This document shows positions 55,185 to 64,000 of a stretch of 64,000 bases of DNA, piece after piece. The notes under the pieces are model-generated. The model had not been told where the DNA came from, ran no database searches, and saw only the letters and a list, made by a program, of their open reading frames with translations. Source of the stretch: an uncultured Albidovulum sp. (GTDB taxonomy: Bacteria > Pseudomonadota > Alphaproteobacteria > Rhodobacterales > Rhodobacteraceae); NCBI GenBank assembly GCA_913064775.1, contig CAJYAD010000013.1, positions 1 through 64,000 of the forward strand, written 5' to 3'. Every line of letters begins with the position of its first letter. Positions within the stretch are counted from its first letter, which is position 1. Position numbers and translations under genes: made by a program.

Positions 55185-55216
55185 TCTTTCAGTGTTCCCC
55201 AAATACGCCAGCGGCG
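55185..55216 (+). repeat. Short intergenic repeat (family A), copy 4
   Basis: TCTTTCAGTGTTCCCC, then AAATACGCC and GCGGC, beginning 26 nt after the TSUP stop. One base differs from the TTCATTGTTCC form of the other copies. Confidence 0.7.
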
Positions 55217-55269
55217 CCGGGGCTCGGCACCCCCTTTCCAGAAACGCCCGCAGCGGGTAAGTCCGGCCT

Positions 55270-56313
55270 ATGGCCGTAACCCTGACCTCGCTTTCCGATA
55301 TTGCCGCGCTCGGCTTCGATGCCGTGATCGACGTGCGCTCCCCCAGTGAATTCGCCGAGGATCACATCCCCGGCGCGATCAGCCTGCCGGTCATGGAGGA
55401 TGATGAGCGCGCTCGCGTCGGCACGATCTACAAGCAGGAAAGCCCGTTCAAGGCGCGCAAGATCGGCGCCGCGCTGGTGGCCAAGAATGCCGCGCGCCAT
55501 ATCGAGGGTCCGCTGGCCGAGAAGGACGGCGGCTGGCGCCCGCTGGTCTATTGCTGGCGCGGCGGCCAGCGCTCGGGCTCTTTCGCGACGATCCTCAGCC
55601 AGATCGGCTGGCGGGCGGAAACGGTCGTCGGCGGCTACAAAAGCTGGCGCAGCCTGGTGGTGAAGGCACTGTACGAGACCCCTTTTCCGGCGCCGGTGGT
55701 GGTTCTTGACGGCAATACCGGCACCGCCAAGACGGCGCTTTTGCTGCTTCTGCGCGACCGCGGCGTGCAGGTGATCGACCTTGAGGGGCTGGCCAATCAC
55801 CGCGGCTCTCTCTTCGGGCACATGCCGGGCGGGCAGCCGGCGCAGAAGGGGTTCGAGACGGCGCTGGCGATGGAAATCGCGGCGCTCGACCCGACCCGAC
55901 CGGTCGTGGTCGAGGCGGAATCGAGCAAGGTCGGCGACATCCGCCTGCCGCCGAAGCTGTGGCGCGCGATGTGCGATGCGCCGCGCATCCATGTCGCGGC
56001 ACCGCTTCGCGCCCGCGCGGCCTACCTTGCCCGTGCCTATGCCGATCTGACGGCGGACCACGCCGCGCTGCACGACGTCATCGACAAGCTGCGCGCCATG
56101 CAGCCCGCCGAGGCGATCGAGCGCTGGCACGGTTTCGCCGAAGCAGGCGCCTTCGAAGCGCTGGCGGCGGAGTTGATGGAACTGCATTACGACCCGCGCT
56201 ACGACAAGCAGCGCGCCCGCACCGCCGGCGACGAGGCCCGCACCGTCACGGCGGACGATCTGGGCGCGGCCGCGCTGCCCGACCTTGCCGCCCGGATCGA
56301 GGCGCTCATCTGA
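55270..56313 (+). CDS. mnmH: tRNA 2-selenouridine synthase
   Basis: Replaces sulfur by selenium at the wobble 2-thiouridine of tRNA(Lys/Glu/Gln), using selenophosphate and a geranylated intermediate (347 aa, formerly SelU/YbbB). The N-terminal rhodanese domain has DVRSPSEFAEDHIPGA and the active-site loop YCWRGGQRS with Cys95. The C-terminal P-loop domain has LDGNTGTAKTALL (~145-157). Its stop overlaps the selD start as TGATG, so selenophosphate synthesis and use are coupled. This pair is the full selenouridine trait. Confidence 0.96.
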   Translation: MAVTLTSLSDIAALGFDAVIDVRSPSEFAEDHIPGAISLPVMEDDERARVGTIYKQESPFKARKIGAALVAKNAARHIEGPLAEKDGGWRPLVYCWRGGQRSGSFATILSQIGWRAETVVGGYKSWRSLVVKALYETPFPAPVVVLDGNTGTAKTALLLLLRDRGVQVIDLEGLANHRGSLFGHMPGGQPAQKGFETALAMEIAALDPTRPVVVEAESSKVGDIRLPPKLWRAMCDAPRIHVAAPLRARAAYLARAYADLTADHAALHDVIDKLRAMQPAEAIERWHGFAEAGAFEALAAELMELHYDPRYDKQRARTAGDEARTVTADDLGAAALPDLAARIEALI

Positions 56314-58499
56314 TGCAGCCGCTGATCCCCGCCACCCGCGACGTGGTGCTGATCGGCGGCGGCCACACCCATGCGCTGGTGCTGCGCCGCTGGGGGATGA
56401 AACCGCTGCCGGGCGCGCGGCTGACGCTGATCAACCCGCATCCCACCGCGCCCTATTCGGGCATGCTGCCGGGCCATATCGCCGGCCATTACGACCGCGC
56501 CGCGCTGGAAATCGACCTGGTCCGCCTCGCCCGCCATGCTGGCGCCCGGCTGATTCTGGGCCGCGCCGAAGGTATCGACCGCGCCGCCCGCACCGTCCAT
56601 GTCCCCGGCCGCCCGCCGGTGGCCTATGATGTGGCCTCGCTCGACATCGGCATCACCACCGAGATGCAGGAACTTGAGGGTTTCGCCGCCCATGGCGCCC
56701 CGGCGAAACCGATGGACGATTTCGCCGCCCGGTGGGAAGTCTTCGTTGCCCGCGCCACGCGGGCCGAGGTCGCCGCGCAGGTTGTCGTGCTGGGCAGCGG
56801 CATCGCCGGGGTCGAACTGGCGCTGGCCGTCGCGCATCGGCTGCGGCAGGCCGGGATCGTCGCGCCGCAGATCACCATCGTCGAACGGGCCCCCGAGGCC
56901 CTGCCCAACATCGGCGCCGGGGCACGGGCTGCGCTGCTCGGGCATCTGCAGCGCGCGGGCGTGACCGTGGTGACCGGCGCGGCGACGCAGGCCTCTACCC
57001 CCGAGGGGCTGCGGCTGGAGGATGGTCGCCTGATCCCCGCCGCCTTCCAGTTGGGCGCCGCCGGGGCGCGGCCTCAGGGCTGGCTGACGGGCACCGGGCT
57101 GGAGCTGCACGACGGCTATGTCAGCGTCGGCCCGACCCTGCAGTCGCTGACCGATCCGGCGGTCTTCGCCGTGGGCGATTGCGCGCATCTCAGCCACGCG
57201 CCGCGCCCCAAGGCCGGTGTCTTCGCGGTGCGCGAGGCGCCTGTGCTTTACCACAACCTCCGGGCCGCGCTGGGGGTCGGGGCGATGCGCGCCTACCACC
57301 CGCAGCGCGATTATCTGAAACTGGTCTCGACCGGTTTCCGGGGGGCGGTGGCCGACAAGGCGGGCCTGCGGCTGGGCGGGCGCTGGCTTTGGCGCTGGAA
57401 GGACCGGATTGACCGCAAGTTCATGCGCAAGTTCCATGACTTGCCGCTGATGCCAGCGCCGCCCCTGCCGCGCGAGATCGCCGCCGGGGTGGCCGAGGAA
57501 CTGGCGGGCGGCAAGCCGCTTTGCGGCGGGTGCGGCGCCAAGATCGGGCCAGAGGCGCTGCGCACGGCCCTTGCCGGGCTGCCGGGGCCGCAGCGCGCCG
57601 ATACCCTGTCGGGGCCGGGCGACGACGCGGCGGTGCTGGCCCATGGCGATGGCGTGCAAGTGATCACCACCGACCATCTGCGCGCCTTCACCGAAGACCC
57701 CTGGCTGATGGCGCAGATCACCGCGACCCATGCCCTGGGCGACATCTGGGCGATGGGGGCGGCGCCGCAGGCGGCGCTGGCGCAGATCACCCTGCCACGG
57801 CTGTCGCCCGACCTGCAGGCCCGCACCCTGGCCGAGATCATGCAGGCGGCCGAAGCGGTCTTTCGTGCCGCGGGGGCGGATCTGGTGGGCGGCCATACCT
57901 CGGTCGGGTCGGAACTGACGCTGGGCTTCACGCTCACCGGCCTCGCGCCCCGCGCCACGGCCAAGGGCGGTGCGCGCCCCGGTGACCTTCTGATCCTGAC
58001 GAAACCCCTGGGAACCGGCACCATTCTGGCCGCCGAGATGGCCCGCGCCGCCCCCGGCCGCGCCGTCGCCGCCTGCTTCGCCAGCCAGACGCGGGCGCTG
58101 TCCCCGGATGCCGCGATCCTGGCCCCCGAGGCCCATGCGATGACCGATGTGACCGGCTTTGGCCTGGCCGGGCATCTTTTCGAGATCCTCGACGCCTCGG
58201 CCTGCGCCGCCAAGCTGGACCTTGCGCAGATCCCCTTCCTCGAGGGCGCCGCGGATCTGGCCGGTCAAGGGCACCGCTCGACGCTCTATCCCGCCAACCG
58301 GCTGGCTGCCCAGCGGATGGCGCTGCCCGACGGCCCAAAGGCGGCGCTGCTTTTCGATCCGCAGACCGCAGGCGGGCTTCTCGCCGCGGTACCGGCCGCG
58401 CGCGCCACGGCGCTTTGCGCCGCGCTGAGGGACGCAGGCGCCCAGGCCGCCGTGATCGGCGAGGTCACCGAGGGCTTTCCCTGGATCGACGTGACCTGA
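56313..58499 (+). CDS. selD: Selenophosphate synthetase SelD fused to an FAD-dependent oxidoreductase
   Basis: 728 aa in two parts. Residues 1-~375 are a type II NADH dehydrogenase-like FAD/NAD(P) oxidoreductase, with VVLIGGGHTHALVLRRWG, VVLGSGIAGVELALAVA and VGDCAHLSH. Residues ~395-728 are selenide, water dikinase, which makes selenophosphate from selenide and ATP. Its active-site loop GGCGAKIGPEALR has Cys407 and Lys410; the second Cys of GCGCK is Ala. GHTSVGSELTLGF and DVTGFGLAGHL follow. The catalytic residue is Cys, not selenocysteine. The oxidoreductase may deliver reduced selenium; this is an inference from the fusion. TGATG links it to mnmH. Confidence 0.95.
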   Translation: MQPLIPATRDVVLIGGGHTHALVLRRWGMKPLPGARLTLINPHPTAPYSGMLPGHIAGHYDRAALEIDLVRLARHAGARLILGRAEGIDRAARTVHVPGRPPVAYDVASLDIGITTEMQELEGFAAHGAPAKPMDDFAARWEVFVARATRAEVAAQVVVLGSGIAGVELALAVAHRLRQAGIVAPQITIVERAPEALPNIGAGARAALLGHLQRAGVTVVTGAATQASTPEGLRLEDGRLIPAAFQLGAAGARPQGWLTGTGLELHDGYVSVGPTLQSLTDPAVFAVGDCAHLSHAPRPKAGVFAVREAPVLYHNLRAALGVGAMRAYHPQRDYLKLVSTGFRGAVADKAGLRLGGRWLWRWKDRIDRKFMRKFHDLPLMPAPPLPREIAAGVAEELAGGKPLCGGCGAKIGPEALRTALAGLPGPQRADTLSGPGDDAAVLAHGDGVQVITTDHLRAFTEDPWLMAQITATHALGDIWAMGAAPQAALAQITLPRLSPDLQARTLAEIMQAAEAVFRAAGADLVGGHTSVGSELTLGFTLTGLAPRATAKGGARPGDLLILTKPLGTGTILAAEMARAAPGRAVAACFASQTRALSPDAAILAPEAHAMTDVTGFGLAGHLFEILDASACAAKLDLAQIPFLEGAADLAGQGHRSTLYPANRLAAQRMALPDGPKAALLFDPQTAGGLLAAVPAARATALCAALRDAGAQAAVIGEVTEGFPWIDVT

Positions 58500-58520
58500 G
58501 TGCCTGTTGCGGGCTTTGGA

Positions 58521-58643
58521 GCCGGGGGTTTCACACCCCCGGCCCCCCGTGGGATATTTGGACCAGGAAGAAGTGCAGGAAGCCCTCATCTGCTTTCACT
58601 TTGATGGAAATATCCCGGGGGCGCAGGGGGCAGAGCCCCCGCC
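58521..58643. repeat. Palindromic intergenic repeat (family B), full copy 3
   Basis: The left arm has CCCCCCGTGGGATATTTGGA and CCAGGAAGAAG. The right arm has CTTTGATGGAAATATCCC, GGGGGCGCAGG and GGGGGCAGAGCCCCC. The centre again has TGCAG/CTGC pairing. It lies between the convergent selD and ftsK genes, a natural place for a two-way terminator. Confidence 0.85.
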
Positions 58644-58727
58644 TGCGGCGCCCGCAGTCCCGTCCGCCTGGCCAAATGAAAACCGGGGCCCGAAGGTCCC
58701 GGCATGTCTTGCGGGCGGTGCGTGGCG

Positions 58728-61700
58728 CTATTGCTCGGGCACCAGGATCTCGCGCTTGCCGACATGGTTCGCGGCGCTGACCAGGCCTTCTTCTTCCATT
58801 TGCTCGACCAGCCGCGCGGCCTTATTGTAGCCGATCGCCAGCTTGCGCTGGATGTAAGAGGTGGAAACCTTGCGATCCTTCAGCACCACGGCCACCGCCT
58901 GATCGTAAAGCGCGTCCTCGCCGTCGGTGTTGCCGCCCAGGCCCAGCACCAGGTCGATGTCGTCGGCCTTTTCGTCATCGGGCCCCTCGACCACGCCCGA
59001 CATGTATTCCGGCGGGCCGAAGCTCTTGAGGTGGTTCACCACTTCCTCGACTTCCTCGTCCGACACGAAGGGCCCGTGGACGCGGATGATGCGGCTGCCG
59101 CCGGCCATGTACAGCATGTCGCCCATGCCCAGAAGTTGCTCGGCCCCCTGTTCGCCCAGGATCGTGCGGCTGTCGATCTTCGAGGTCACCTGGAACGAGA
59201 TCCGGGTGGGGAAGTTGGCCTTGATCGTGCCGGTGATGACATCGACCGAAGGCCGCTGCGTCGCCATGATCAAGTGGATGCCAGAGGCCCGCGCCATCTG
59301 CGCGAGGCGCTGGATGCAGGCCTCGATCTCTTTGCCCGCGACCATCATCAGATCGGCCATCTCGTCGACGATGACCACGATATAGGGCAGCGACTTCGGC
59401 TCGAATTCCTCGGTCTCGAAGACCGGCTCGCCGGTCTCGTCGTCGAACCCGGTCTGGATCGTGCGCTTGAAAAGCTCGCCCTTGGATTGGGCTTCCTTCA
59501 CCCGGCCGTTGAAGCCCTCGATGTTGCGCACGCCCATCTTGGACATCTTGCGATAGCGCTCTTCCATCTCGCCGACGACCCATTTCAGCGCCACGACCGC
59601 CTTCTTGGGGTCGGTCACCACGGGCGACAGCAGATGCGGGATGCCGTCGTAGACCGACAGTTCCAGCATCTTCGGGTCGATCATGATCAGCCGGCATTCC
59701 TCGGGCGACAGCTTGTAAAGCAGGCTGAGGATCATCGTGTTGATCGCCACCGACTTGCCCGAGCCGGTGGTCCCGGCGATCAGCAGGTGGGGCATCTTCG
59801 CAAGGTTGGCCACGACCGAGCCGCCGCCGATATCCTTGCCCAGCGCCAGCGGCAGCTTCAGATGGCTGTCGCCGAAGTCGCGGGCCGAGAGGATTTCGCG
59901 CAGGACCACCTTCTCACGGTTGGCATTGGGCAGTTCGATGCCGATGACGGACCGGCCCGGCACGGTGGAAACCCGCGCCGACAGCGCCGACATCGAACGT
60001 GCGATGTCGTCGGCCAGGCCGATCACGCGGCTGGCCTTGAGGCCCGGGGCGGGTTCAAGCTCGTACATGGTGACCACGGGGCCGGGGCGGACGCTGACGA
60101 TCTCTCCCTTGACGCCGTAATCGTCCAGCACGGCCTCCAGCATCCGGGCGTTTTCCTCGAGCGCCTCGTCCGCCAGGTGGTGGCGCTCGATCTCGGCCGG
60201 GTTGGTGAGCAGGCTGAGCGGCGGCGTTTCATAGGCGGGCGCCTGCGGTTCGACAAAACGCAGGGCGGGCTGGGCCTCTTCGCGGGCCTGCCGCGAGGGC
60301 TGGGTGGCCTTGCGCGGCGGGTGCTGCACGACGCGCCGGGCCTCGGGCGTCGGGACGCGCGGGGCGGGGGAGGGGGGCACATAGGCCTGTTGCGCATAGG
60401 CGTCTTCGGCATGGACGTCCTCGGCGGGCGCATGATCCGCCGCATAGGCATCGCCCGGATGCATGTCGACGTAAGCGTCGGCCATGTGATCGGGGATGTA
60501 ATCGGCCTCGGGGTCCTCGACATCGACGACCATCGGGGCGGGGGCGTTGCGCGCACCGCGCGCCAGCGCCGCGCCGACCGCACGGCTGACGGCCGAGGCG
60601 GCGGGCGCTGGCACCGCGCTGGCGGCGGCGGCGGGCGACGCGGCGCGGCTGGCGGAGGTCAGCGGCGGCTCTTGCCGGGGCGTGCGCGATCCGCCGCCGA
60701 AACGCGGCAGGCGGAAGCGCGGCGGCACGTCCTCGGGGACCGAGATCTGCGGGGCCTCGCGCTCCGGTTCGGGGCCGGCCTGGGCGCGGGCATGGATCGC
60801 GCTGGTGATGCGGGCGCGGATGCGGTCCTGGCTGGGGGCGGTCTCGTCCCAATACTGGGGGTAGGGTTCCACCAGCTCAGGCTCGGGCGTCGACGTCTGG
60901 GCGCGTTTCACCAGCCCCGGCATCCGCGACAGGAACGAGGATCTCGCAGGCTCTGCCAGGGGGGCGGGGTGCGCCTCGGGCGTATGGTATTGATCTTGCG
61001 CATAATACGGCTCGGGCGCCTGTTCGCGCGACTGTACCAGCCGGCGCAGGGGCGAGCCGTTGGTCATCGGCTCGGGGCGCAGGGCCGGGTCGGCATGGTC
61101 GTGATAGGCGTCGGACTCATATTGCGCGGCGCGCTCGGCGGCGTCGGCACGGCGGTTGCGGCGGGTGTCGGCATAGCTGCGCGCCAGCCCCGCGCCACCC
61201 GAGGCGGTGCGGCCCATCAGCCGCAGGAGGCCGGCATAAAGCAGCACGATCCCCAGCGCCAGGAACTTGCCCAGCATCTTGACCTCGCGGCGGTCGAAGC
61301 CGGTGACGAAAAGGCCCATGGCGATCATGCCGCCCGCCGTGATCAGCGACATTAGCTTCAGCCCGAAGGCCGCGGGCAGGGGCACGACGCCCAGCACCGC
61401 CCCCAGCACCGTATCGCCGAAGAGCCCGCCCAACCCGAAGGAATGGTGCCAGTCCGGGCCCGGCGTCAGGGTCGAGGCATAGACCGACAGCACCGCGACC
61501 GCGATCGGCGCAAAGATGATCCGGTTCAGCGCGCGTTCCGATCCGCGATGGAAGGTGAAGCGCAGCCCCCAGACCAGCAGCACCAGCACGATCCCCCAGG
61601 CCCCGCGCCCGGCGATGATGATCAGCGGCGACGAGATCGTCGCGCCGAATTTGCCCAGCAGGTTGTGCACCGGCCCGTCGGTCGCGGCCATCCAACCCGG

Positions 61701-61853
61701 ATCGCCCGCCGTATAGGAGGCCAGCATCAAGGTGATCAGCAAGGTCGCCAGCAGCAGCGCCACGCCGATCAACTCGCGTCCGCGTCGCTCAAGCAGTGCC
61801 TGCATCTTCTGGTCGAGAAGCGGATCGCGCTGTCTGATCTGATAGGAAGCCAT
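58728..61853 (-). CDS. ftsK: DNA translocase FtsK
   Basis: Septal DNA pump (1041 aa) that resolves chromosome dimers with XerCD at dif and helps organise division. It has four N-terminal membrane helices (to ~190), then a long Pro/Ala/Glu-rich linker (~200-540). The motor domain has Walker [15 protein letters not shown] (~690) and Walker [13 protein letters not shown]. The C-terminal gamma winged-helix ([26 protein letters not shown]...) reads KOPS sites. The linker is the least conserved part. It ends after full palindromic repeat 3; its start is 16 nt after the aminotransferase stop. Confidence 0.97.
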   Translation of the reverse strand: MASYQIRQRDPLLDQKMQALLERRGRELIGVALLLATLLITLMLASYTAGDPGWMAATDGPVHNLLGKFGATISSPLIIIAGRGAWGIVLVLLVWGLRFTFHRGSERALNRIIFAPIAVAVLSVYASTLTPGPDWHHSFGLGGLFGDTVLGAVLGVVPLPAAFGLKLMSLITAGGMIAMGLFVTGFDRREVKMLGKFLALGIVLLYAGLLRLMGRTASGGAGLARSYADTRRNRRADAAERAAQYESDAYHDHADPALRPEPMTNGSPLRRLVQSREQAPEPYYAQDQYHTPEAHPAPLAEPARSSFLSRMPGLVKRAQTSTPEPELVEPYPQYWDETAPSQDRIRARITSAIHARAQAGPEPEREAPQISVPEDVPPRFRLPRFGGGSRTPRQEPPLTSASRAASPAAAASAVPAPAASAVSRAVGAALARGARNAPAPMVVDVEDPEADYIPDHMADAYVDMHPGDAYAADHAPAEDVHAEDAYAQQAYVPPSPAPRVPTPEARRVVQHPPRKATQPSRQAREEAQPALRFVEPQAPAYETPPLSLLTNPAEIERHHLADEALEENARMLEAVLDDYGVKGEIVSVRPGPVVTMYELEPAPGLKASRVIGLADDIARSMSALSARVSTVPGRSVIGIELPNANREKVVLREILSARDFGDSHLKLPLALGKDIGGGSVVANLAKMPHLLIAGTTGSGKSVAINTMILSLLYKLSPEECRLIMIDPKMLELSVYDGIPHLLSPVVTDPKKAVVALKWVVGEMEERYRKMSKMGVRNIEGFNGRVKEAQSKGELFKRTIQTGFDDETGEPVFETEEFEPKSLPYIVVIVDEMADLMMVAGKEIEACIQRLAQMARASGIHLIMATQRPSVDVITGTIKANFPTRISFQVTSKIDSRTILGEQGAEQLLGMGDMLYMAGGSRIIRVHGPFVSDEEVEEVVNHLKSFGPPEYMSGVVEGPDDEKADDIDLVLGLGGNTDGEDALYDQAVAVVLKDRKVSTSYIQRKLAIGYNKAARLVEQMEEEGLVSAANHVGKREILVPEQ

Positions 61854-61869
61854 GCCTGTCGTCCTTACC

Positions 61870-63051
61870 TTACCCGTAAAGGCAGTCGCGCAACTGGATC
61901 AGTGCGCGCTGCATCTCGTCTTTTGGGGCCACCAGGGCGACCCGAACATATCCCTTTCCGGGGTTCTCTGCGTTCACGTCCCGCGCCAGATAGGCGCCCG
62001 GCAGCACCCGAACGCCGGTTTGCTGCCACAGCTTCAGCGCGGCGGCCTCGCCGTCGTCGACGGGAAGCCACAGAAAGAACCCGCCCTCGGGGCCCTTATA
62101 CCCCTGAAGCCCGGCAAAGATATCGTCCGCCAGACGGAACTTTTCCTGATAGAGCGCGCGGCTGGCCGTAACATGGTCCTCATCTGCCCAGACGCGTTCG
62201 GCCACGCGCTGCAGCGGCAGCGGCAGCGGCGCGCCGGCATAATTGCGCAACTGCTTGATCCGCGCCAGCCCCTCGGGCCCGCCCGCGACAAAGCCCGAGC
62301 GCAGGCCCGGCAGGTTCGAGCGCTTGGACAGCGAATGGAACACGAAAACCCGTTCGGGATCGGTGCCCTGTGCCTTCGCCACCTGCAACGCGCCGGGCGG
62401 CGGGGCGCTGCGCCAGATCTCGGAATAGCATTCGTCGGCGAAGATGCGGAAATCGTGCTTTTCCGCCAGCGCCATCAGATCGGCCAGATAGTCGGCGCTG
62501 GCCACCGCGCCCTGCGGGTTCGAGGGCGAGCAGAGATAGGCGATCGCGGTGCGGTCCAGCACTTCCGGGGGAAGGCTGGCGTAATCGGGCAGAAAGCCGG
62601 TGGCGGCGGTGGCGGGCACATAGACCGGCTCGGAGGCCACCGCCAGCGCGGCCACGGCATAGACCTGATAGAACGGGTTTGGCGTCAGGATCACCGGCTT
62701 CGCGCCGCGCTTCGTCTCGGGGCAAAGCGCGATGGCCGCGTTGAACAGCCCCTCGCGGGTGCCGTTCAGCGCCATGATCTGGCGCGCGGGATCCAGTGCG
62801 GCGCCATAGCGGCGCGCCACCCATGCGGCGATCGCCTCCAGCAGTTCGGGCGTGCCGTCGTTGGGGGGGTATTTGCTGAACTCGTCGATATGGGCGGCCA
62901 GCACCTCTGCCACGAAATCGGGCTGCGCATGGCGCGGCTCTCCGATGGTCATGGCGATTTGCGGCCCGCCCGGAGGGGTCGAGTCGAGTAGCGCGCGCAA
63001 GCGCGGAAATGCGTAATCAGGCAGGTTCGAAAACCGCTCTGGAAATGCCAT
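61870..63051 (-). CDS. dapC: Class I aminotransferase, probably N-succinyldiaminopimelate aminotransferase
   Basis: PLP enzyme of fold type I (393 aa). It begins [22 protein letters not shown]. The substrate and phosphate loops include [13 protein letters not shown] and [11 protein letters not shown]. The PLP-binding Lys is in [20 protein letters not shown] (~235), a sequence style typical of DapC, the lysine/peptidoglycan-pathway enzyme. The C-terminal Arg for the alpha-carboxylate is in GYVRVALV. An earlier Met is in frame, but the family begins here. Co-oriented with ftsK. The role is likely but not proven, because other class I enzymes look similar. Confidence 0.82.
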   Translation of the reverse strand: MAFPERFSNLPDYAFPRLRALLDSTPPGGPQIAMTIGEPRHAQPDFVAEVLAAHIDEFSKYPPNDGTPELLEAIAAWVARRYGAALDPARQIMALNGTREGLFNAAIALCPETKRGAKPVILTPNPFYQVYAVAALAVASEPVYVPATAATGFLPDYASLPPEVLDRTAIAYLCSPSNPQGAVASADYLADLMALAEKHDFRIFADECYSEIWRSAPPPGALQVAKAQGTDPERVFVFHSLSKRSNLPGLRSGFVAGGPEGLARIKQLRNYAGAPLPLPLQRVAERVWADEDHVTASRALYQEKFRLADDIFAGLQGYKGPEGGFFLWLPVDDGEAAALKLWQQTGVRVLPGAYLARDVNAENPGKGYVRVALVAPKDEMQRALIQLRDCLYG

Positions 63052-63222
63052 ATGCTGCCTCGTGACCGGGATCATGTCGCCCCGTTTCAGCGCCCAATCT
63101 ATCGCCGGTTTCGCCCAGGGTCCAGAAAAACGCCCCGTTTGCGGGCGTTTAAATGGCTTGATTGTGACTTTTTCGCCCCGAGACCGGGCCGAAATGATCC
63201 GGCCCGGCGCCAGGAAGAGGCT

Positions 63223-64000
63223 CTAGCGCCCGATTGCGCGCTCGGCCGCCGACCCGATCCGCAGCAGCCGTTCCTCGGCGAAGGGCAGGCCGAGGAACAT
63301 GATCCCGGTCGAAGGCACCCCCGTCGGCAGCGTCAGACCGGCCGATCCCATCAGGTTGCCGATCCGGGTGTTGCGCACCGTCATCAGGTTCTCGGGGACG
63401 TAATAACCCTCATCCTCGAGCAGCCGGCTGACCTTGGGCGGCAGGTTCGGCGCGGTCGGCAGGATCACCGCGTCATAGCCGGCGATTCTGGCGTTCCAGA
63501 TGGCGCGCAACTGCTCCAGCCGGCGCCAGGCAGAGATGTATTCGGTGGCTGTGGTCGCGGCGCCGCCGCGAAACCGCTCCAGGATCGGCGGGAACATCAG
63601 CTCGGGCCGGGCTTCGATCTTTGTGTGCCAGATCGCATAGGCCTCGGCCGAAAAGAGCGGCACGGTCAGGGTCATCGCCTCGGCCACCTCCGGCGCGCTG
63701 ATATGGGTCAGGCTGGCGCCGGCCTTGGCCAGACGGTCTGCGGCCTGCTCGAACCCCTTCGCGGGGTCGGGGCGCAGATCGTCCAGCGCCACCGTCTCCA
63801 GCACCGCCAGCCGCACCCCGGCAAGCGTGGCGCCGCCCAGATCCGCCGCCTTGCCGCCTTCCAGCAGCGCCAGCACCTCGGCCGCATCCTCGACCGAGCG
63901 GCACAGCGGCCCCACGGTGTCGAAGCGTTCGCAGAGCGGCACCACGCCCTTGCAACTGAGCCGGCCCATCGTGGTCTTCAGCCCCACCAGATCGTTCCAG
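63223..64000 (-). CDS. Amidase-signature family enzyme, C-terminal part (start beyond window)
   Basis: The window edge cuts this gene. 258 codons remain, beginning WNDLVGLKTTMGRLSCKGVVPL, the segment after the Ser-Ser-Lys catalytic region of amidase-signature hydrolases (GatA/AtzE-like). The next conserved parts are CERFDTVGPLCRSVEDAAEVL and LTLPTGVPSTGIMFLGLPFAEERLLRIG at the end. The catalytic residues themselves lie outside. It hydrolyses a C-N amide bond; the substrate is unknown. GatA is unlikely in this context. Confidence 0.88.
   Translation of the reverse strand, partial: WNDLVGLKTTMGRLSCKGVVPLCERFDTVGPLCRSVEDAAEVLALLEGGKAADLGGATLAGVRLAVLETVALDDLRPDPAKGFEQAADRLAKAGASLTHISAPEVAEAMTLTVPLFSAEAYAIWHTKIEARPELMFPPILERFRGGAATTATEYISAWRRLEQLRAIWNARIAGYDAVILPTAPNLPPKVSRLLEDEGYYVPENLMTVRNTRIGNLMGSAGLTLPTGVPSTGIMFLGLPFAEERLLRIGSAAERAIGR

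Noticed and set aside
56313-58499. A selenocysteine (in-frame TGA) in SelD.
   Set aside because: The catalytic position reads TGC (Cys407) and the frame has no internal TGA.
58704-61355. An 883-residue open frame opposite ftsK.
   Set aside because: Antisense shadow of ftsK with low-complexity composition and no start signals.

Overview
The window comes from a high-GC alphaproteobacterium. It is most likely a member of the Rhodobacteraceae (Rhodobacter/Rhodovulum/Paracoccus-like). The evidence is gene content and order: sucC-sucD-sucA-sucB-lpdA beside mdh, ftsK beside a DapC-like aminotransferase and an amidase, an OHCU decarboxylase fused to allantoinase, and a SelD fused to an FAD oxidoreductase. 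AT-rich promoter islands stand out in otherwise GC-rich DNA, and translation starts mostly follow GGAGG-type sites, with some GTG and one likely TTG start. No tRNA, rRNA, CRISPR array, phage or plasmid gene was recognised. The window is ordinary chromosome with one scarred end.

Layout. 1-690 is a scar: the start of an IS5-type transposase beside the remains of a glycine-betaine/choline ABC transporter (end of the binding protein, middle of the permease). 949-7801 holds a one-PDZ DegP-like protease, a CorA-type transporter, a small membrane protein, an OmpR-type two-component pair, a small zincin and a Tat-exported metallo-beta-lactamase-fold protein. 7851-15664 holds the YbbA/YbbP-type ABC pair divergent from a TesA-type esterase, an FAD oxidase of the D-lactate/2-hydroxyglutarate type, a zinc-free MDR reductase and aroC. 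15705-21559 holds a WYL regulator divergent from a GST, a Tat-exported thioredoxin, an EamA exporter, AMP nucleosidase, HU and a methyltransferase. 21766-25380 is the phenylacetyl-CoA epoxidase operon paaABCDE, with a near-consensus promoter that carries a perfect inverted repeat. 25515-33571 holds an SDR epimerase, clpB, an Lrp regulator divergent from a LysE exporter, an MORN-repeat protein and three small membrane proteins. 33853-39919 holds ugd and a ureide pathway: HIU hydrolase, PuuE-UraD fusion, AllE, AllA and an M20 amidohydrolase. 39983-54222 holds wrbA, nadE and the TCA block (lpdA, sucB, sucA, sucD, sucC, mdh) interspersed with MAPEG proteins, a membrane protein and a small lipoprotein. 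54407-64000 holds a TSUP exporter, the selenouridine pair mnmH and selD-fusion, ftsK, a DapC-like aminotransferase and the C-terminal part of an amidase.

How the genes work together. The TCA block reads in one direction (mdh, sucC, lipoprotein, sucD, sucA, sucB, two MAPEG genes, membrane protein, lpdA). It supplies the 2-oxoglutarate dehydrogenase complex with its E3, succinyl-CoA synthetase and malate dehydrogenase. Paired TGTGATCACA palindromes 21 bp apart lie upstream of sucC. PaaABCDE makes ring-epoxidised phenylacetyl-CoA, whose breakdown products enter this cycle. The ureide genes take 5-hydroxyisourate to glyoxylate, but urate oxidase and a recognisable AllC are absent here.

The least explained structure is a family of intergenic repeats. 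It has three near-complete palindromic copies of about 100-125 bp (14360, 21653, 58521), several half copies, a shorter related set carrying TTCATTGTTCC and AAATACGCC, and a third motif linked to two half copies. No clearly new multi-gene system was found. The best leads are these repeats, the two operator arrangements (paa and sucC), the 18-repeat MORN protein, and the lipoprotein and MAPEG genes embedded in the TCA operon.
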